A DNA stretch of 64,000 nt from Adhaeribacter arboris (GTDB lineage Bacteria; Bacteroidota; Bacteroidia; Cytophagales; Hymenobacteraceae): positions 2,108,001-2,172,000 of the forward strand of contig NZ_PYFT01000001.1 in assembly GCF_003023845.1 (NCBI RefSeq), in the 5' to 3' direction. Of this stretch, positions 37,082 to 46,850 are shown one piece after another; the first letter of the stretch is position 1; each line of letters begins with the position of its first letter. Below the pieces are notes generated by a model. That model was not told where the DNA came from, made no database searches, and saw only the letters and a list, made by a program, of their open reading frames with translations. The position numbers and the translations under genes were made by a program.

Positions 37082-37113
37082 GTAAGGTCGTGTTTTGCAC
37101 GACCTTACTTTTT
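37082..37113 (+). terminator. Rho-independent terminator
   Basis: 11-bp perfect stem (37082-37092 with 37098-37108), 5-base loop and a five-T tail. It can end the transcript of the small exported protein gene. Confidence 0.75.
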
Positions 37114-37230
37114 CAGAAAATTATGAGTAAGTAAAAATAAATGACCCGGAGGTAAATGTAAGAACCTCAAAAACACAAGTAGGAACAGATGTAAAAAAGA
37201 AAGCACTGCTAAAAACAGTGCTTTTTTGTT
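37114..37230 (+). ncRNA. Possible small RNA ending in a second terminator
   Basis: Immediately after the previous terminator comes a stretch with no long frame (only tiny ones such as 3- or 4-codon frames), and then another intrinsic terminator: 8-bp stem 37201-37208/37216-37223 with a T-rich tail. Two terminators in tandem 100 bases apart suggest a separate short transcript, or back-up termination. No promoter was identified. Confidence 0.3.
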
Positions 37231-37473
37231 ATATATAGTTATTTTTTCAATCCTTACTGTTTTAAACCCAAATAAATTTTCTAAATTCAGAATTATCAAG
37301 TAACGGGACAAAATTACTTAGATCTAATTGATATCGAGATTGTGGTAATTAGGACTTGCTAATGAATAGACTAATTCCTAAAAAGTCTACCATCTACTAT
37401 CTGGATACTTGTATCTTATTAATTACCACTTACTTTTTGAGGCTTGTAAAGCAACTTGGAAGTAAAGTAAAAT

Positions 37474-37854
37474 TTATTTATTATTTAATTGATTAATAAA
37501 ATCATCGAGTATTTCCCGGCTATAACCTATCCGGCGGGCATAATCCAGACATAAATTATATTCTCTTTCTTCAATTCTACCATCCTGTACTACCATCATT
37601 ACCAGGGTCTGCAACTCCATGGTTTTTTGTAAGCCATCTTCCGGTATAATAAAACTTAATAGAGGCAGGTTATCGGCAATAGGTCGGGTATCTTCTTCCG
37701 ATAAATTTAAACGCTGGCCGATAGTTACCAGAAAATCGCTTTCTTGCTTATCTAAGTGCCGGTCGGCCACTGCTACTAACACTAGATTTTGAAAAAAGGC
37801 AAGCTTTTTTTGCTTGGTATTTAATAATTCGTCGAACGAAGTGCTGGTTGTCAT
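37474..37854 (-). CDS. TerB-like protein
   Basis: 126 residues, all-helical. FFQNLVLVAVADRHLDKQESDFLVTIGQRLNLSEED and VMMVVQDGRIEEREYNLCLDYARRIGYS form the two-fold helical pattern of TerB domains, with acidic residues in the positions that bind metal in this family. TerB is part of tellurite/stress-response systems, but isolated TerB proteins in Bacteroidetes need not confer tellurite resistance. No other ter genes are nearby. Single-gene unit. Confidence 0.65.
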   Translation of the reverse strand: MTTSTSFDELLNTKQKKLAFFQNLVLVAVADRHLDKQESDFLVTIGQRLNLSEEDTRPIADNLPLLSFIIPEDGLQKTMELQTLVMMVVQDGRIEEREYNLCLDYARRIGYSREILDDFINQLNNK

Positions 37855-38015
37855 ATTTAGTAAAAATAGAGTGGTTTGAAATTTATTTTACCTTGTTTGG
37901 CGCGATAAAGTTTTACATAATTCAACTGCTTACTAGTTCTTAAAATAAAAGGCTGGCAGATTAAAGGTAATCCACCCGCCTTCTGAAAACAACTATTGAT
38001 AACTTAATTCTAAAT

Positions 38016-38627
38016 TTAATCTTTGAACCTCTTGAACCAGCCCCCGGATTTTTCTTCTTCTTTATCTTTTTTCCGAAACCAGCCCCTCGAATTTTCGTCT
38101 TTATCTTTCCGCCGCTTGCGGTTACGGCGGTTATCTTCCTTCCGGTTAAAAATTCCGAAGAGTTTTTTCTTTTCCTTTTTCTCTTTAATTAAAATATACC
38201 GGATAGATAAAGCCCCATTTACGGTACCCCATTCTTCGTGGTTAACATGAAAAGCTGGTTTTAAATCCAGCGACAACACAATAGGAACAATAGGCAACTT
38301 TAACTCGGCTCCGCCCAATAAATCGCCCCCGTAAAATCCGCCGTGATCTTTTAAATGCCCGATGTGGGCGCCAGCTCCCAAATAAACATTAAAACCTTGG
38401 CCCAGCACCGGAAAATGCTGCTCTACTAAACCAGTCGCGCTTACTTCCCGTCCGCTCACCAACCCAATGGCTTCAAGGGTAGTTTGTTTATAAATTTTCT
38501 GTTGACCAGTTATGCCAAAATCGTTACGCCCGATCCGGACGCCTAAGGTAGTCTTGTATTTTTGAGCGTTCGCCGAAAAATTTAAAATGAAAAGTAAAAA
38601 AAGCAGTGCAAGGCAAAACTTATTCAT
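38016..38627 (-). CDS. Exported outer-membrane-like protein with highly charged C-terminal tail
   Basis: 203 residues from the ATG at 38627; an upstream GTG would add seven residues before the signal peptide. The signal peptide (FCLALLFLLFILNFSANAQ) is followed by about 125 residues of short beta strands typical of a small outer-membrane beta-barrel (TTLGVRIGRNDFG, VNGALSIRYILI at the end). The last ~60 residues are dominated by Lys/Arg/Glu/Asp with recurring tryptophans (GWFRKKDKEEE, GGWFKRF). This tail is unusual; it may bind peptidoglycan, DNA or polyanions, or project into the periplasm. Confidence 0.6.
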   Translation of the reverse strand: MNKFCLALLFLLFILNFSANAQKYKTTLGVRIGRNDFGITGQQKIYKQTTLEAIGLVSGREVSATGLVEQHFPVLGQGFNVYLGAGAHIGHLKDHGGFYGGDLLGGAELKLPIVPIVLSLDLKPAFHVNHEEWGTVNGALSIRYILIKEKKEKKKLFGIFNRKEDNRRNRKRRKDKDENSRGWFRKKDKEEEKSGGWFKRFKD

Positions 38628-38866
38628 AAATCTAATTTTTATAACCACTTTAAACAGACAAAATCCCGGCCAAGTCTAAAGCGCTAATTCTCACAAAATC
38701 GTATCTTTATACTTTGCCGTTGCGTTGTATTTGTATCCGGTTTTCTACCTTGTTCTTTCAAATAAAACTTACTGTTGTATCTGAAACAAAATAAATTCTG
38801 GCTTTACCTGTACGTTCAACCTTTGAGAAAGTAAACTCTTTATTGTATAACTTATTATTTTATTGG

Positions 38867-40714
38867 ATGAAGAAATTTTGTGTCGTAATTGCTTTTACTC
38901 TTTTTACTGTAACTTCCCTCTTCGCTGCTGCTCCCACCTATCGCTTCACGTTGGATTTACAAAACATACAGAACGACAAAGTTCAGGTAACTTTGCAAAC
39001 ACCACCTATTACCACGCTCGAAACGGTCTATAATATTCCCAAAATGGTACCTGGCACGTATTCAGTCGATAATTTTGGACGCTACCTTTCTGATTTTAAA
39101 GCTTACGCCAAAAATGGCCAATTACTGGAAACTGAAAAACTGGATGATAATCGCTGGAGAATAAAAAATGCTTCTTCTTTAGCCAAAATCACTTATTGGA
39201 TCGACGATACTTTCCAGGACACAGCAGCCACCCACCCTATTTTTGAACCTTCGGGCACCAACATTGAGGCAAACCAAAACTTTCTGCTCAATACCCACGG
39301 TTTTATGGGTTATTTTGATAACCTGAAACGCTTACCTTATGAGTTTACCGTATTGAAACCGCAAAATTTTTACGGTTCCACCGCTTTAAAAGCAGTTAAA
39401 ACCACTCCCACCTCTGACATCTATGTTGTACCCACTTACATGGAATTGGTAGATTCGCCGGTAATGTACAGCGTACCCGATACTACTGTTTTACATATTG
39501 GCGGAGCAGATGTTCTGGTATCTATTTATTCGCCGGGCAAAAAAGTAAAAGCTAATTACGTTGGTGCTATTATTCGTTCGACGCTGGAAGCCCAAAAAAA
39601 CTACTTAGGAGGCAAATTACCCGTACCCCGCTACGCTTTTTTAATTTATCTCTCGGATAAGCCCAACAAAACCGGGGCTTACGGGGCTTTAGAACATTCC
39701 TATTCTTCGGTTTACTACATGCCCGAGGCCGATCCGGAACGAATTGCCCAGCAGATTGTGAGCATTGCGGCTCACGAATTTTTTCATATTGTAACGCCTC
39801 TCAGCATTCACGCCGAGCAAATCCACGATTTTGATTATAACAACCCCAAAATGTCGGAGCATTTGTGGCTTTACGAAGGAGTTACGGAATACGCGGCCAC
39901 CCACGTACAGGTAAATCAGAAAATACTTACCCCAGAGGCTTATTTAGGTAAATTACGCAACTACATTATTGGAGCCAGTCGGTACAACGATACGCTACCT
40001 TTTACGGCGATGAGCAAAGGAGCCTTAGATAAACACGCTAACCAATACGGCAATGTGTACCAGAAAGGAGCTTTAATTGGTTTAGGCTTGGATATAAAGT
40101 TGCGCGAATTATCGAATGGAAACTATGGTATTCGGCGGCTGATGCAGGATTTGGCCTTAACTTACGGTAAAAATAAAGCTTTTAAAGACGAAGAACTTTT
40201 TGACAAAATCACGGCCTTAACTTTTCCAGAGATTCGCGATTTTTTCCGGAAACACGTAGAAGGTAATCAACCATTGCCGTACACCGATATTTTTAAAACG
40301 GTAGGAGTTATTTACCAACCCGTTAGTACCGAAGAAAAAGTTTCCCTGGGCCGTTTAGAATTGGGGTATGATGCTAAAGCGCAAAAGTTAACCTTAGAAA
40401 ACCTTACGGAGACCAACGCTTTTAATAAAAAGAATGGCTTACGAGTCGGGGATCAATTATGGGCTTTAAACAACAAAACACTTACTCCGGAGTCGCTTTC
40501 AACTGTTTTTAAGAATGAAGTCTATACGCGTACTCCCGGCGATGAAATTACGGTAGTAGTGGGCCGGGAGAACAAACGAGGAAAAATCAAACTAAAAAAA
40601 TTAAAAGGACATCTTATTAAGATCACCGAAGAGAAGCAGTACGTTTTACAAATAGATTCAGCGGCTAGCCCTCAACAAAAAATAATACGCGATTCCTGGT
40701 TGTATAACAATTAA
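38867..40714 (+). CDS. M61-family metalloaminopeptidase with PDZ domain
   Basis: 615 residues from the ATG at 38867, which opens a signal peptide (FCVVIAFTLFTVTSLFAAAP). A beta-sandwich N-terminal domain is followed by a gluzincin catalytic domain with HEFFH (H303, E304, H307) and the third zinc ligand E337 in YEGVTEY, and by a C-terminal PDZ-like domain (NGLRVGDQLWALNNK). Family M61 (glycyl aminopeptidase) enzymes cleave N-terminal Gly or other residues. It probably acts in the periplasm. The first frame TTG at 38843 is not used. Single-gene unit. Confidence 0.88.
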   Translation: MKKFCVVIAFTLFTVTSLFAAAPTYRFTLDLQNIQNDKVQVTLQTPPITTLETVYNIPKMVPGTYSVDNFGRYLSDFKAYAKNGQLLETEKLDDNRWRIKNASSLAKITYWIDDTFQDTAATHPIFEPSGTNIEANQNFLLNTHGFMGYFDNLKRLPYEFTVLKPQNFYGSTALKAVKTTPTSDIYVVPTYMELVDSPVMYSVPDTTVLHIGGADVLVSIYSPGKKVKANYVGAIIRSTLEAQKNYLGGKLPVPRYAFLIYLSDKPNKTGAYGALEHSYSSVYYMPEADPERIAQQIVSIAAHEFFHIVTPLSIHAEQIHDFDYNNPKMSEHLWLYEGVTEYAATHVQVNQKILTPEAYLGKLRNYIIGASRYNDTLPFTAMSKGALDKHANQYGNVYQKGALIGLGLDIKLRELSNGNYGIRRLMQDLALTYGKNKAFKDEELFDKITALTFPEIRDFFRKHVEGNQPLPYTDIFKTVGVIYQPVSTEEKVSLGRLELGYDAKAQKLTLENLTETNAFNKKNGLRVGDQLWALNNKTLTPESLSTVFKNEVYTRTPGDEITVVVGRENKRGKIKLKKLKGHLIKITEEKQYVLQIDSAASPQQKIIRDSWLYNN

Positions 40715-40895
40715 AGTAGCGTAGACTTTAAAATTATAGATCAAGTTATTCTTTCGCATCCTATTTCATATTTTTAAATTTTGCCCTGATTTCGTCCTGT
40801 TCTTTAAACATCTTGCTTTCGAAAGCGTTATGTTTAAAGCAATATTCTTTTAAAAGGTGTTGCCACCACCACGAGCCTCCTTAGACTTGCCCCTC

Positions 40896-43208
40896 ATGCG
40901 CTTCATTCTACACTGTACGGTAATATTTAGTTTATTTCTTGGTTGCAGCTTATCGGTTGTTGCTCAAAATCAGTATACCATAAGCGGCACCATTCGGGCC
41001 GACGATACCAGTGAAAATTTAATTGGCGCGGCAGCTTTTATTACCGGCACTACCATTGGGGCTACTACCAATAACTATGGCTTTTACACGTTTCGGGTAG
41101 CTCCGGGCACGTATACCCTGCAATTCTCTTATGTAGGTTACGAAACCATTACCCGCCAGATTACTGTTTCGCGGAATGTTCGATTAAACCTGACATTGCC
41201 CTTAGCCGGCAACCAGTTGAAAGAAGTAGTAATTGAGGGCGGTAGTTTACAAGAAAAATTTGCGGGCGCCCAAATGAGCATCGAACAATTAACTACCCGC
41301 GAAGCTAAATTACTGCCTGCTTTATTTGGAGAAGTAGATATTCTAAAAACATTGCAATTAAAACCGGGCGTACAATCCGGGGGCGAAGGCACTTCCGGGT
41401 TATACGTGCGGGGCGGTGGCCCGGATCAGAACTTGTTTTTGCTCGACGATGCTACCGTTTACAATGCTTCTCATTTATTCGGCTTTTTTAGCGTGTTTAA
41501 TTCGGATGCGATTCGGAGCGTAGATTTATACAAAGGTGGCTTTCCGGCCCAATTTGGCGGGCGTTTATCGTCGGTAGTGGATGTAAAACTGCGGGAAGGC
41601 GATAATCAGAAATTTTCCGCTACCGGGGGCATTGGTCTTATTGCCTCCCGGCTGACCTTAGAAGGCCCGATAAAAAAAGGAAAATCTTCGTTTATTATTT
41701 CGGGAAGGCGCACTTATGTGGATGTTTTTACCCGCTTAGCTAATCGCGCCAACGAAGACAAGGAAGATTATAATCCTATTCCGGATTATTACTTTTACGA
41801 TTTAAACGCGAAAGCCACCTTTAATCTTACCCCGAAAGATAACGTATACCTCAGCGGTTATTTAGGTAACGATATATTTGGTTTCCGGAACAGCGGTTTT
41901 AAGTTTGATTTTGGCTGGGGCAACAAAGTAGCTTCTCTCCGCTGGAATCACGCTTTTAGTTCACGTTTATTCGCCAACACTACGCTCAGTACGTCCAGTT
42001 ACAAATATACTATCACCAATAAATTGGATATTTTCAGTTTTAATTTACGCTCCGACATTCAGGATTATACCGTAAAAACTGATTTAGATTACTTACCGGG
42101 TAATGCACATAAAATAAAAATGGGCGTGCATTATACTTACCATAAATTTCTGGTGGGCCGTTTTCAAGCGGGAGCCGAGGATAATAGTTTTAGTTTTGGG
42201 GCTGGTTCGCGGTACCGGGGCAGTGAATACGGCGTGTATTTAGCCGATGATTGGCAGCCTACCCCCGCCTGGTCTTTTCAATATGGTTTGCGGCTATCTG
42301 GTTTCTTTAACCAGGGTGCTGGTTTTAACGCTTTAGAACCCCGGGCTGCCGTCCGGTACAGCCTTTCCGAAAACACCGCGCTTAAAGCCAGTTTCACCAG
42401 CATGCGGCAATACATTCATTTAGTTAGTAATTCCGGCGCTTCCCTGCCCACCGATATTTGGTACCCTTCTAATAAAACCGTTAAACCCCAACGTTCTACG
42501 CAGGTAGCCTTAGGTTGGAGTCATTTGTTTAAAGGCGGTCAGTATTTATTTACCCACGAGATTTATTACAAGTGGATGAAAAACCAGGTAGATTTTCGGG
42601 ATGGGGCGCAACTGTTTGTGAACGATAACCTGGACGAAGAATTTCTTTTTGGGCGCGGCGATAGTTACGGTAGCGAATTTTACCTGGAGAAAAAGTCGGG
42701 TCGTACTACGGGCTGGTTGGGTTATACCTTATCCTGGTCGAACCGGAAATTTGCCGGGATAAATAATGGCCGGCGTTTTCCTACCCGCGCCGATCGCCGC
42801 CACGATATTACCGCGGTACTAATGCACCAGTTAGCTAAACGCTGGCAAGTTACGGGTACTTGGGTTTATGGCACCGGTAATGCTTATTCTATTCCCGTTG
42901 GTCGGTTTGGCTTACAAGGCCCACCCGGCGAGGATGTGTCGGTGGTGCCGGTATACTTAGACCGTAACCAATTCCGGCTGGCTTCTTACCACCGTATGGA
43001 TTTGGGAGCAGTGTATAAGCTTCGTCCCCGCCGCGGGGAATCTGACTTAACGTTTAGCGTTTACAATGCCTATAACCGACGCAATCCGTATTTCGTGTAT
43101 TTTGATGAGGTAAAAAATGCGGAGACCGATCAAACTCAGGAATACAAAGCCAAACAAGTTTCTTTGTTTCCGGTAATACCTTCCGTGACGTATAATTTTA
43201 AATTTTAG
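40896..43208 (+). CDS. TonB-dependent outer-membrane receptor
   Basis: 770 residues from the ATG at 40896 (an upstream GTG frame lies ahead of the signal peptide). Signal peptide, then a CarboxypepD_reg-like domain (SGTIRADDTSENLIGAAAFI to ITVSRNVRLNLTLPLAG), a plug domain (LQLKPGVQSGGEGTSGLYVRGG) and a 22-strand-type barrel ending in the aromatic residue pattern SVTYNFKF. This is the usual Bacteroidetes receptor layout for uptake of large nutrients or for surface protein assembly. The partner gene 6 bases downstream encodes a DUF4249 lipoprotein, a common pairing. The substrate is unknown. Confidence 0.92.
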   Translation: MRFILHCTVIFSLFLGCSLSVVAQNQYTISGTIRADDTSENLIGAAAFITGTTIGATTNNYGFYTFRVAPGTYTLQFSYVGYETITRQITVSRNVRLNLTLPLAGNQLKEVVIEGGSLQEKFAGAQMSIEQLTTREAKLLPALFGEVDILKTLQLKPGVQSGGEGTSGLYVRGGGPDQNLFLLDDATVYNASHLFGFFSVFNSDAIRSVDLYKGGFPAQFGGRLSSVVDVKLREGDNQKFSATGGIGLIASRLTLEGPIKKGKSSFIISGRRTYVDVFTRLANRANEDKEDYNPIPDYYFYDLNAKATFNLTPKDNVYLSGYLGNDIFGFRNSGFKFDFGWGNKVASLRWNHAFSSRLFANTTLSTSSYKYTITNKLDIFSFNLRSDIQDYTVKTDLDYLPGNAHKIKMGVHYTYHKFLVGRFQAGAEDNSFSFGAGSRYRGSEYGVYLADDWQPTPAWSFQYGLRLSGFFNQGAGFNALEPRAAVRYSLSENTALKASFTSMRQYIHLVSNSGASLPTDIWYPSNKTVKPQRSTQVALGWSHLFKGGQYLFTHEIYYKWMKNQVDFRDGAQLFVNDNLDEEFLFGRGDSYGSEFYLEKKSGRTTGWLGYTLSWSNRKFAGINNGRRFPTRADRRHDITAVLMHQLAKRWQVTGTWVYGTGNAYSIPVGRFGLQGPPGEDVSVVPVYLDRNQFRLASYHRMDLGAVYKLRPRRGESDLTFSVYNAYNRRNPYFVYFDEVKNAETDQTQEYKAKQVSLFPVIPSVTYNFKF

Positions 43209-43213
43209 TATTT

Positions 43214-44035
43214 ATGCTGACATCCGGCAGAAGTTATTTATTGTTTTTAGGGAACTTGCTATTTTTTACGGGTTGTAACCTGGAAAAAGATATAGACATA
43301 AATTTACCTCCTTACCAAAGCCAAATGGTAGTAGAATGTTACCTGGAACCAGGCAAACCCGTACGGCTTTCCTTAATTGAAAGTAGTTCCTATTTGGCTA
43401 AACCGGATATTACCATTATTCAAGATGCGGCGGTAACTATTTCGCGTAACGGAGTTCCTGAAACCTTAACGTATGGCGTAGGTATGGATGAAGTTACCCA
43501 AAAATTTTATACTTATACTACGAATGGGGTATTACAAGCCAATCCCGGGGATGTATTTACCTTAACAATTACCGACCCCAGAGGACGTCAACTGGTTGGC
43601 ACCACTACTATTCTGCCGCTCGTAAAAATTGATACAGTAGAATTTAATTTTAATGACAAAGGGCAAGCTTTGGTATTAACCAAATTTAAGGACGATGGCA
43701 ACACCGAAGATTATTACCAGTATTCAATTCATAGAGACAGTTTGCTTCACGAAGCAGAAATAGAATACACCTCCCCGGATGAGTTAAATAACGGCAAACC
43801 CTTTGTTTTTGGTACCGGTTATGATTTTGATCCGGGCGATTCGGTAATTGTAACTTTACATCATTTAGACAAAGCTTTCTTCGATTTCAAAGAATCCGTG
43901 GATGAAGCTAAAAACGCTAATGGCAATCCGTTTGCACAACCCGGCCGGGTAAAATCTACGGTACAAGGCGGGCTAGGGGTTTTTACAAATTTGGTTTATG
44001 ATCGAAAGAAACTGGTAGTGCCGCCCAAAAAATAA
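43214..44035 (+). CDS. DUF4249 lipoprotein
   Basis: 273 residues. A short signal peptide ends in LLFFTGC, giving a lipidated cysteine near residue 21, followed by the DUF4249 pattern (VVECYLEPGKPVRLSLIESSSYL, a beta-rich domain). DUF4249 lipoproteins sit beside TonB receptors in Bacteroidetes, by position analogous to SusD, but their role is not established. It starts 6 bases after the receptor stop and is surely cotranscribed. Confidence 0.9.
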   Translation: MLTSGRSYLLFLGNLLFFTGCNLEKDIDINLPPYQSQMVVECYLEPGKPVRLSLIESSSYLAKPDITIIQDAAVTISRNGVPETLTYGVGMDEVTQKFYTYTTNGVLQANPGDVFTLTITDPRGRQLVGTTTILPLVKIDTVEFNFNDKGQALVLTKFKDDGNTEDYYQYSIHRDSLLHEAEIEYTSPDELNNGKPFVFGTGYDFDPGDSVIVTLHHLDKAFFDFKESVDEAKNANGNPFAQPGRVKSTVQGGLGVFTNLVYDRKKLVVPPKK

Positions 44036-44246
44036 GTTATTCATCCTGCCTTTTTCTCTTTCTTCTACTAAGCAAGAATAAAATATTTTATCTTAAGTGC
44101 AGTTTTTCATTTAAACAATCACCTTGTCTTATCAGAATAGCCCGCTAGATTAAATCGGTTTTAACTACTCGACAAAGTAAAAAACAAGTAAACAAATAAG
44201 CGGCAAAGGAGTACACGTATGCAAATTATTAAACGTAGCTCCGGAA

Positions 44247-45152
44247 ATGCCAGCCTCTAAAGTTCCTTTATATAGTGCATTAGCTGCTAATTTAGCCATT
44301 GCCATTACTAAATTTATTGCCGCCAGCATTACAGGCAGTTCGGCAATGGTTTCGGAGGGCATCCACTCTGTAGTAGATACCACCAACGAAGTATTACTAC
44401 TTTTCGGGATTGCTAAAAGCAAAAAGCCACCGAGTGCCAAGCGACCTTTTGGGTACGGTAAAGAACTTTATTTTTGGGCCTTCATTGTTTCAATTTTAAT
44501 ATTCGGCATTGGCGGCGGCATTTCTTTTTACGAAGGCGTGCAACACCTGCTGCACCCGGTGCAAATAGAAGATCCTAAATGGAACTACATTGTATTAGGA
44601 GCGGCCTTTGTGTTTGATGGTATTTCATTTATAACCGCCGTAAAAGAGTTTAACCGCCAACGTGGCTCGATCCGGTTCTGGAAAGCCGTACGGCATAGTA
44701 AAGACCCTTCTACTTTCGTGGTTTTGTTTGAAGATGCTGCCGATTTATTGGGTTTAACTGTGGCTTTCCTGGGCGTATTTTTAGGTCATTATTATAATAA
44801 TCCCTACTTCGACGGTATTGCCTCCATGATTATTGGTTTGATTCTGACAGCTATATCGGGAATATTAGCGAAAGAAAGCCGAAGTTTGTTAATGGGCGAA
44901 AGCGCCGATGCCGAAGTTTTAGACGAAGTAACCCATTTAACGGAATCGCATCCAACTGTGCAAAAAGTTTTACGGCCACTTTCCATGTACCTGGCCCCCG
45001 AGGAAATTATTTTAATTTTAATTGTAGCTTTCCGGGAAGAAGTAAATAGCGCTGAAGTAACGAATGCAATTGTTACCATCCGGCAAACTATTCAGGAACG
45101 ATTCCCGTCTATTAAACAAATATTTATTGAACCGGAAATGTTAAGCATTTAA
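44247..45152 (+). CDS. Cation diffusion facilitator (CDF) family transporter
   Basis: 301 residues with six membrane helices in the first 200 and a C-terminal cytoplasmic domain. The metal-site motif EGIHSVVDTTNE carries the His/Asp pair of helix 2. The second site segment is FEDAADLLGLT in helix 5. The C-terminal domain (LTESHPTVQKVLRPLSMYL) is a dimerising fold. It exports divalent metals, usually Zn or Fe/Mn/Co; which one cannot be told. Starts with an ATG, 211 bases after the lipoprotein gene. A bidirectional hairpin follows. Confidence 0.9.
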   Translation: MPASKVPLYSALAANLAIAITKFIAASITGSSAMVSEGIHSVVDTTNEVLLLFGIAKSKKPPSAKRPFGYGKELYFWAFIVSILIFGIGGGISFYEGVQHLLHPVQIEDPKWNYIVLGAAFVFDGISFITAVKEFNRQRGSIRFWKAVRHSKDPSTFVVLFEDAADLLGLTVAFLGVFLGHYYNNPYFDGIASMIIGLILTAISGILAKESRSLLMGESADAEVLDEVTHLTESHPTVQKVLRPLSMYLAPEEIILILIVAFREEVNSAEVTNAIVTIRQTIQERFPSIKQIFIEPEMLSI

Positions 45153-45181
45153 TGCATTTAACGGATTCAAACCCAACAAAA

Positions 45182-45217
45182 AAAGCTTCTTTCACTTAAA
45201 TTAGTGAAAGAAGCTTT
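45182..45217. terminator. Bidirectional hairpin between converging genes
   Basis: 15-bp perfect stem (45182-45196 with 45203-45217), 6-base loop, between the CDF gene and the nuclease gene. On the minus strand a T run follows it. Confidence 0.75.
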
Positions 45218-45239
45218 CCGGTAGGTACCTAAATTAATT

Positions 45240-45842
45240 TTATTCTCTTTTATTTAATTCGTCGCGGATTTTAGCGGCTCGTTCGTAATCTTCTTTATCC
45301 AGCGCTTCAATCAACATTTTGTTTAGCTCTTCTACGGATACTTCCTTAATATTTTCTTTGCTTTCGTAAACCGGTTCGGCTTTACTGGTAGTTGGCAGGT
45401 CGCTTTCTTCCTCCTCCTCATCTTCTTCTAAATCGCTCAGAATAATGCCGGCTTCGGATAAAACACTTTCGACGGTATAAATATTAACCCCAAAACGTAA
45501 ACCAATGGCAATAGCATCGGAAGGGCGGGAATCCAATTCAAATTCACGAAGGCCGTCGGAACAAATGATTTTCGAATAAAAAACGCCTTCTTTCAAGTCG
45601 GATATTAAAACTTCTTTAACATTTATCCGGACCTGCTGCGCAAATGATTTAAATAAATCGTGCGTAAGCGGCCGGTTAGGATTAATTTTTTCTATCTGGA
45701 TCGCGATGGATTGGGCCTCGAACATGCCAATAATGATGGGTAAACGACGATTTCCATCTTTCTCCCCTAAAACCAGCGCAAATGATCCGGATTGTGACTG
45801 GCTGGATGATAATCCTAATATTTCTAACTGAATTTTTTTCAC
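45240..45842 (-). CDS. Bifunctional nuclease (DUF151) family protein with UVR motif
   Basis: 200 residues. The N-terminal ~130 residues form the bifunctional nuclease domain (QSGSFALVLGEKDGNRRLPIIIGMFEAQSIA, and DSRPSDAIAIGLRF). An acidic linker follows (EEEEESDLP) and then a C-terminal UVR motif (ALDKEDYERAAKIRDELNKRE), as in UvrB/UvrC. The domain was described as an RNase/DNase in plants; for bacteria the role is uncertain, with proteostasis and nucleic-acid processing both suggested. It lies downstream of the etf genes on the same strand, 32 bases away, so it is possibly cotranscribed. Confidence 0.88.
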   Translation of the reverse strand: MKKIQLEILGLSSSQSQSGSFALVLGEKDGNRRLPIIIGMFEAQSIAIQIEKINPNRPLTHDLFKSFAQQVRINVKEVLISDLKEGVFYSKIICSDGLREFELDSRPSDAIAIGLRFGVNIYTVESVLSEAGIILSDLEEDEEEEESDLPTTSKAEPVYESKENIKEVSVEELNKMLIEALDKEDYERAAKIRDELNKRE

Positions 45843-45874
45843 AGTTTTTCGTCTAGTGTGGTGTGTTCTGCTAA

Positions 45875-46849
45875 TTATTTTGCCAGAGCTTTCGCCTCTT
45901 CGATAAGTTTGGGTACAACCTCAAATACATCTCCTACTATTCCGTAATCCGCCGCTTTAAAAAAAGGCGCCTCCGGATCTTTGTTAATAACGACAATTAC
46001 TTTAGAAGAGTTTACACCCGCTAAATGCTGAATAGCACCTGAAATACCAACGGCAATATACAAATTAGGGCTAATAGTTATTCCCGTTTGGCCTACGTGT
46101 TCGTGGTGCGGACGCCAACCCACGTCGGCTACTGGCTTAGAACAGGCAGTAGCCGCTCCTAAGGCTTTTGCCAAATCTTCAATCAAATGCCAGTTTTCCG
46201 GACCGCGTAACCCACGTCCACCCGATACTACAATATCGGCTTCGGTTAATAATACGTCGCCGGTGGCCCGGATGGTTTCCTGGGGAGCACCCGTTAAATC
46301 CGAATCCGTTAAAGCAGTGCTAAAAGATTCAATTGCGGCTTCGCCGGAAACGGGTTCTTTCACTTCCAGACTATTTTTTTTGACCGCTATTATTTTAATG
46401 GCAGCCGTTAAGGTTTCTTCGGCAAAAGCTTTCCCGGAAAAAACACTTTTCTTTACTTTTAAGCTATTCCCCGAAACTTCCGGCAACGCTACTACATTAG
46501 CCGCGTAGCTGGCCTGCAACCGTGCCGCTAACCGGGCGCCAATGCCTGCCCCAATATTGGTATTAGATAACACAATTACCGTAGCATTTTCTTTTTCGGT
46601 AGCGGCGGCGACTACTTTAGTATAAGCCTGACTCACGTAATCTTTCAGGCGGGGCTCCTCGTCTACTAATACTCTACTGATTCCGTACCCGCCTAAGCTT
46701 TTTAATTCTTCGGTAGCAACCTCCCCTACGGCGACCGCTACTGCATGTGTACCTAAGCTGGCCGCCACTTGCTGGCCGTAAAAAGCCGCTTCGAACGAAG
46801 ATTTTTTAACTTTACCATCCGCACATTCAATAAATACTAAAACCGACAT
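45875..46849 (-). CDS. etfA: Electron transfer flavoprotein alpha subunit
   Basis: 324 residues, normal length. The C-terminal FAD-binding domain is clear: GGRGLRGPENW, GWRPHHEHVGQTGITISPNLYIAVGISGAIQHLAG, and INKDPEAPFFKAADYGIVGD. The heterodimer with EtfB carries electrons from acyl-CoA dehydrogenases (and others) to ETF:quinone oxidoreductase. The start codon lies 1 base from the stop of etfB. No acyl-CoA dehydrogenase or ETF-QO gene is in the window. Confidence 0.95.
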   Translation of the reverse strand: MSVLVFIECADGKVKKSSFEAAFYGQQVAASLGTHAVAVAVGEVATEELKSLGGYGISRVLVDEEPRLKDYVSQAYTKVVAAATEKENATVIVLSNTNIGAGIGARLAARLQASYAANVVALPEVSGNSLKVKKSVFSGKAFAEETLTAAIKIIAVKKNSLEVKEPVSGEAAIESFSTALTDSDLTGAPQETIRATGDVLLTEADIVVSGGRGLRGPENWHLIEDLAKALGAATACSKPVADVGWRPHHEHVGQTGITISPNLYIAVGISGAIQHLAGVNSSKVIVVINKDPEAPFFKAADYGIVGDVFEVVPKLIEEAKALAK

Positions 46850-46850
46850 A

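Larger units (their letters stand above)
36953..37473. other. Gene-free region with two terminators
   Basis: 521 bases between a plus-strand and a minus-strand gene. It holds the two terminator hairpins listed separately at 37082-37113 and 37201-37230. The stretch between them has no supported gene. Confidence 0.45.

Noticed and set aside
37105-37311. 68-codon minus-strand frame across the terminators
   Set aside because: It reads through two plus-strand terminator stems and has no ribosome site or family likeness.
37474-37854. Tellurite-resistance operon
   Set aside because: Only a single TerB-like gene; no TerC, TerD or TerZ nearby.
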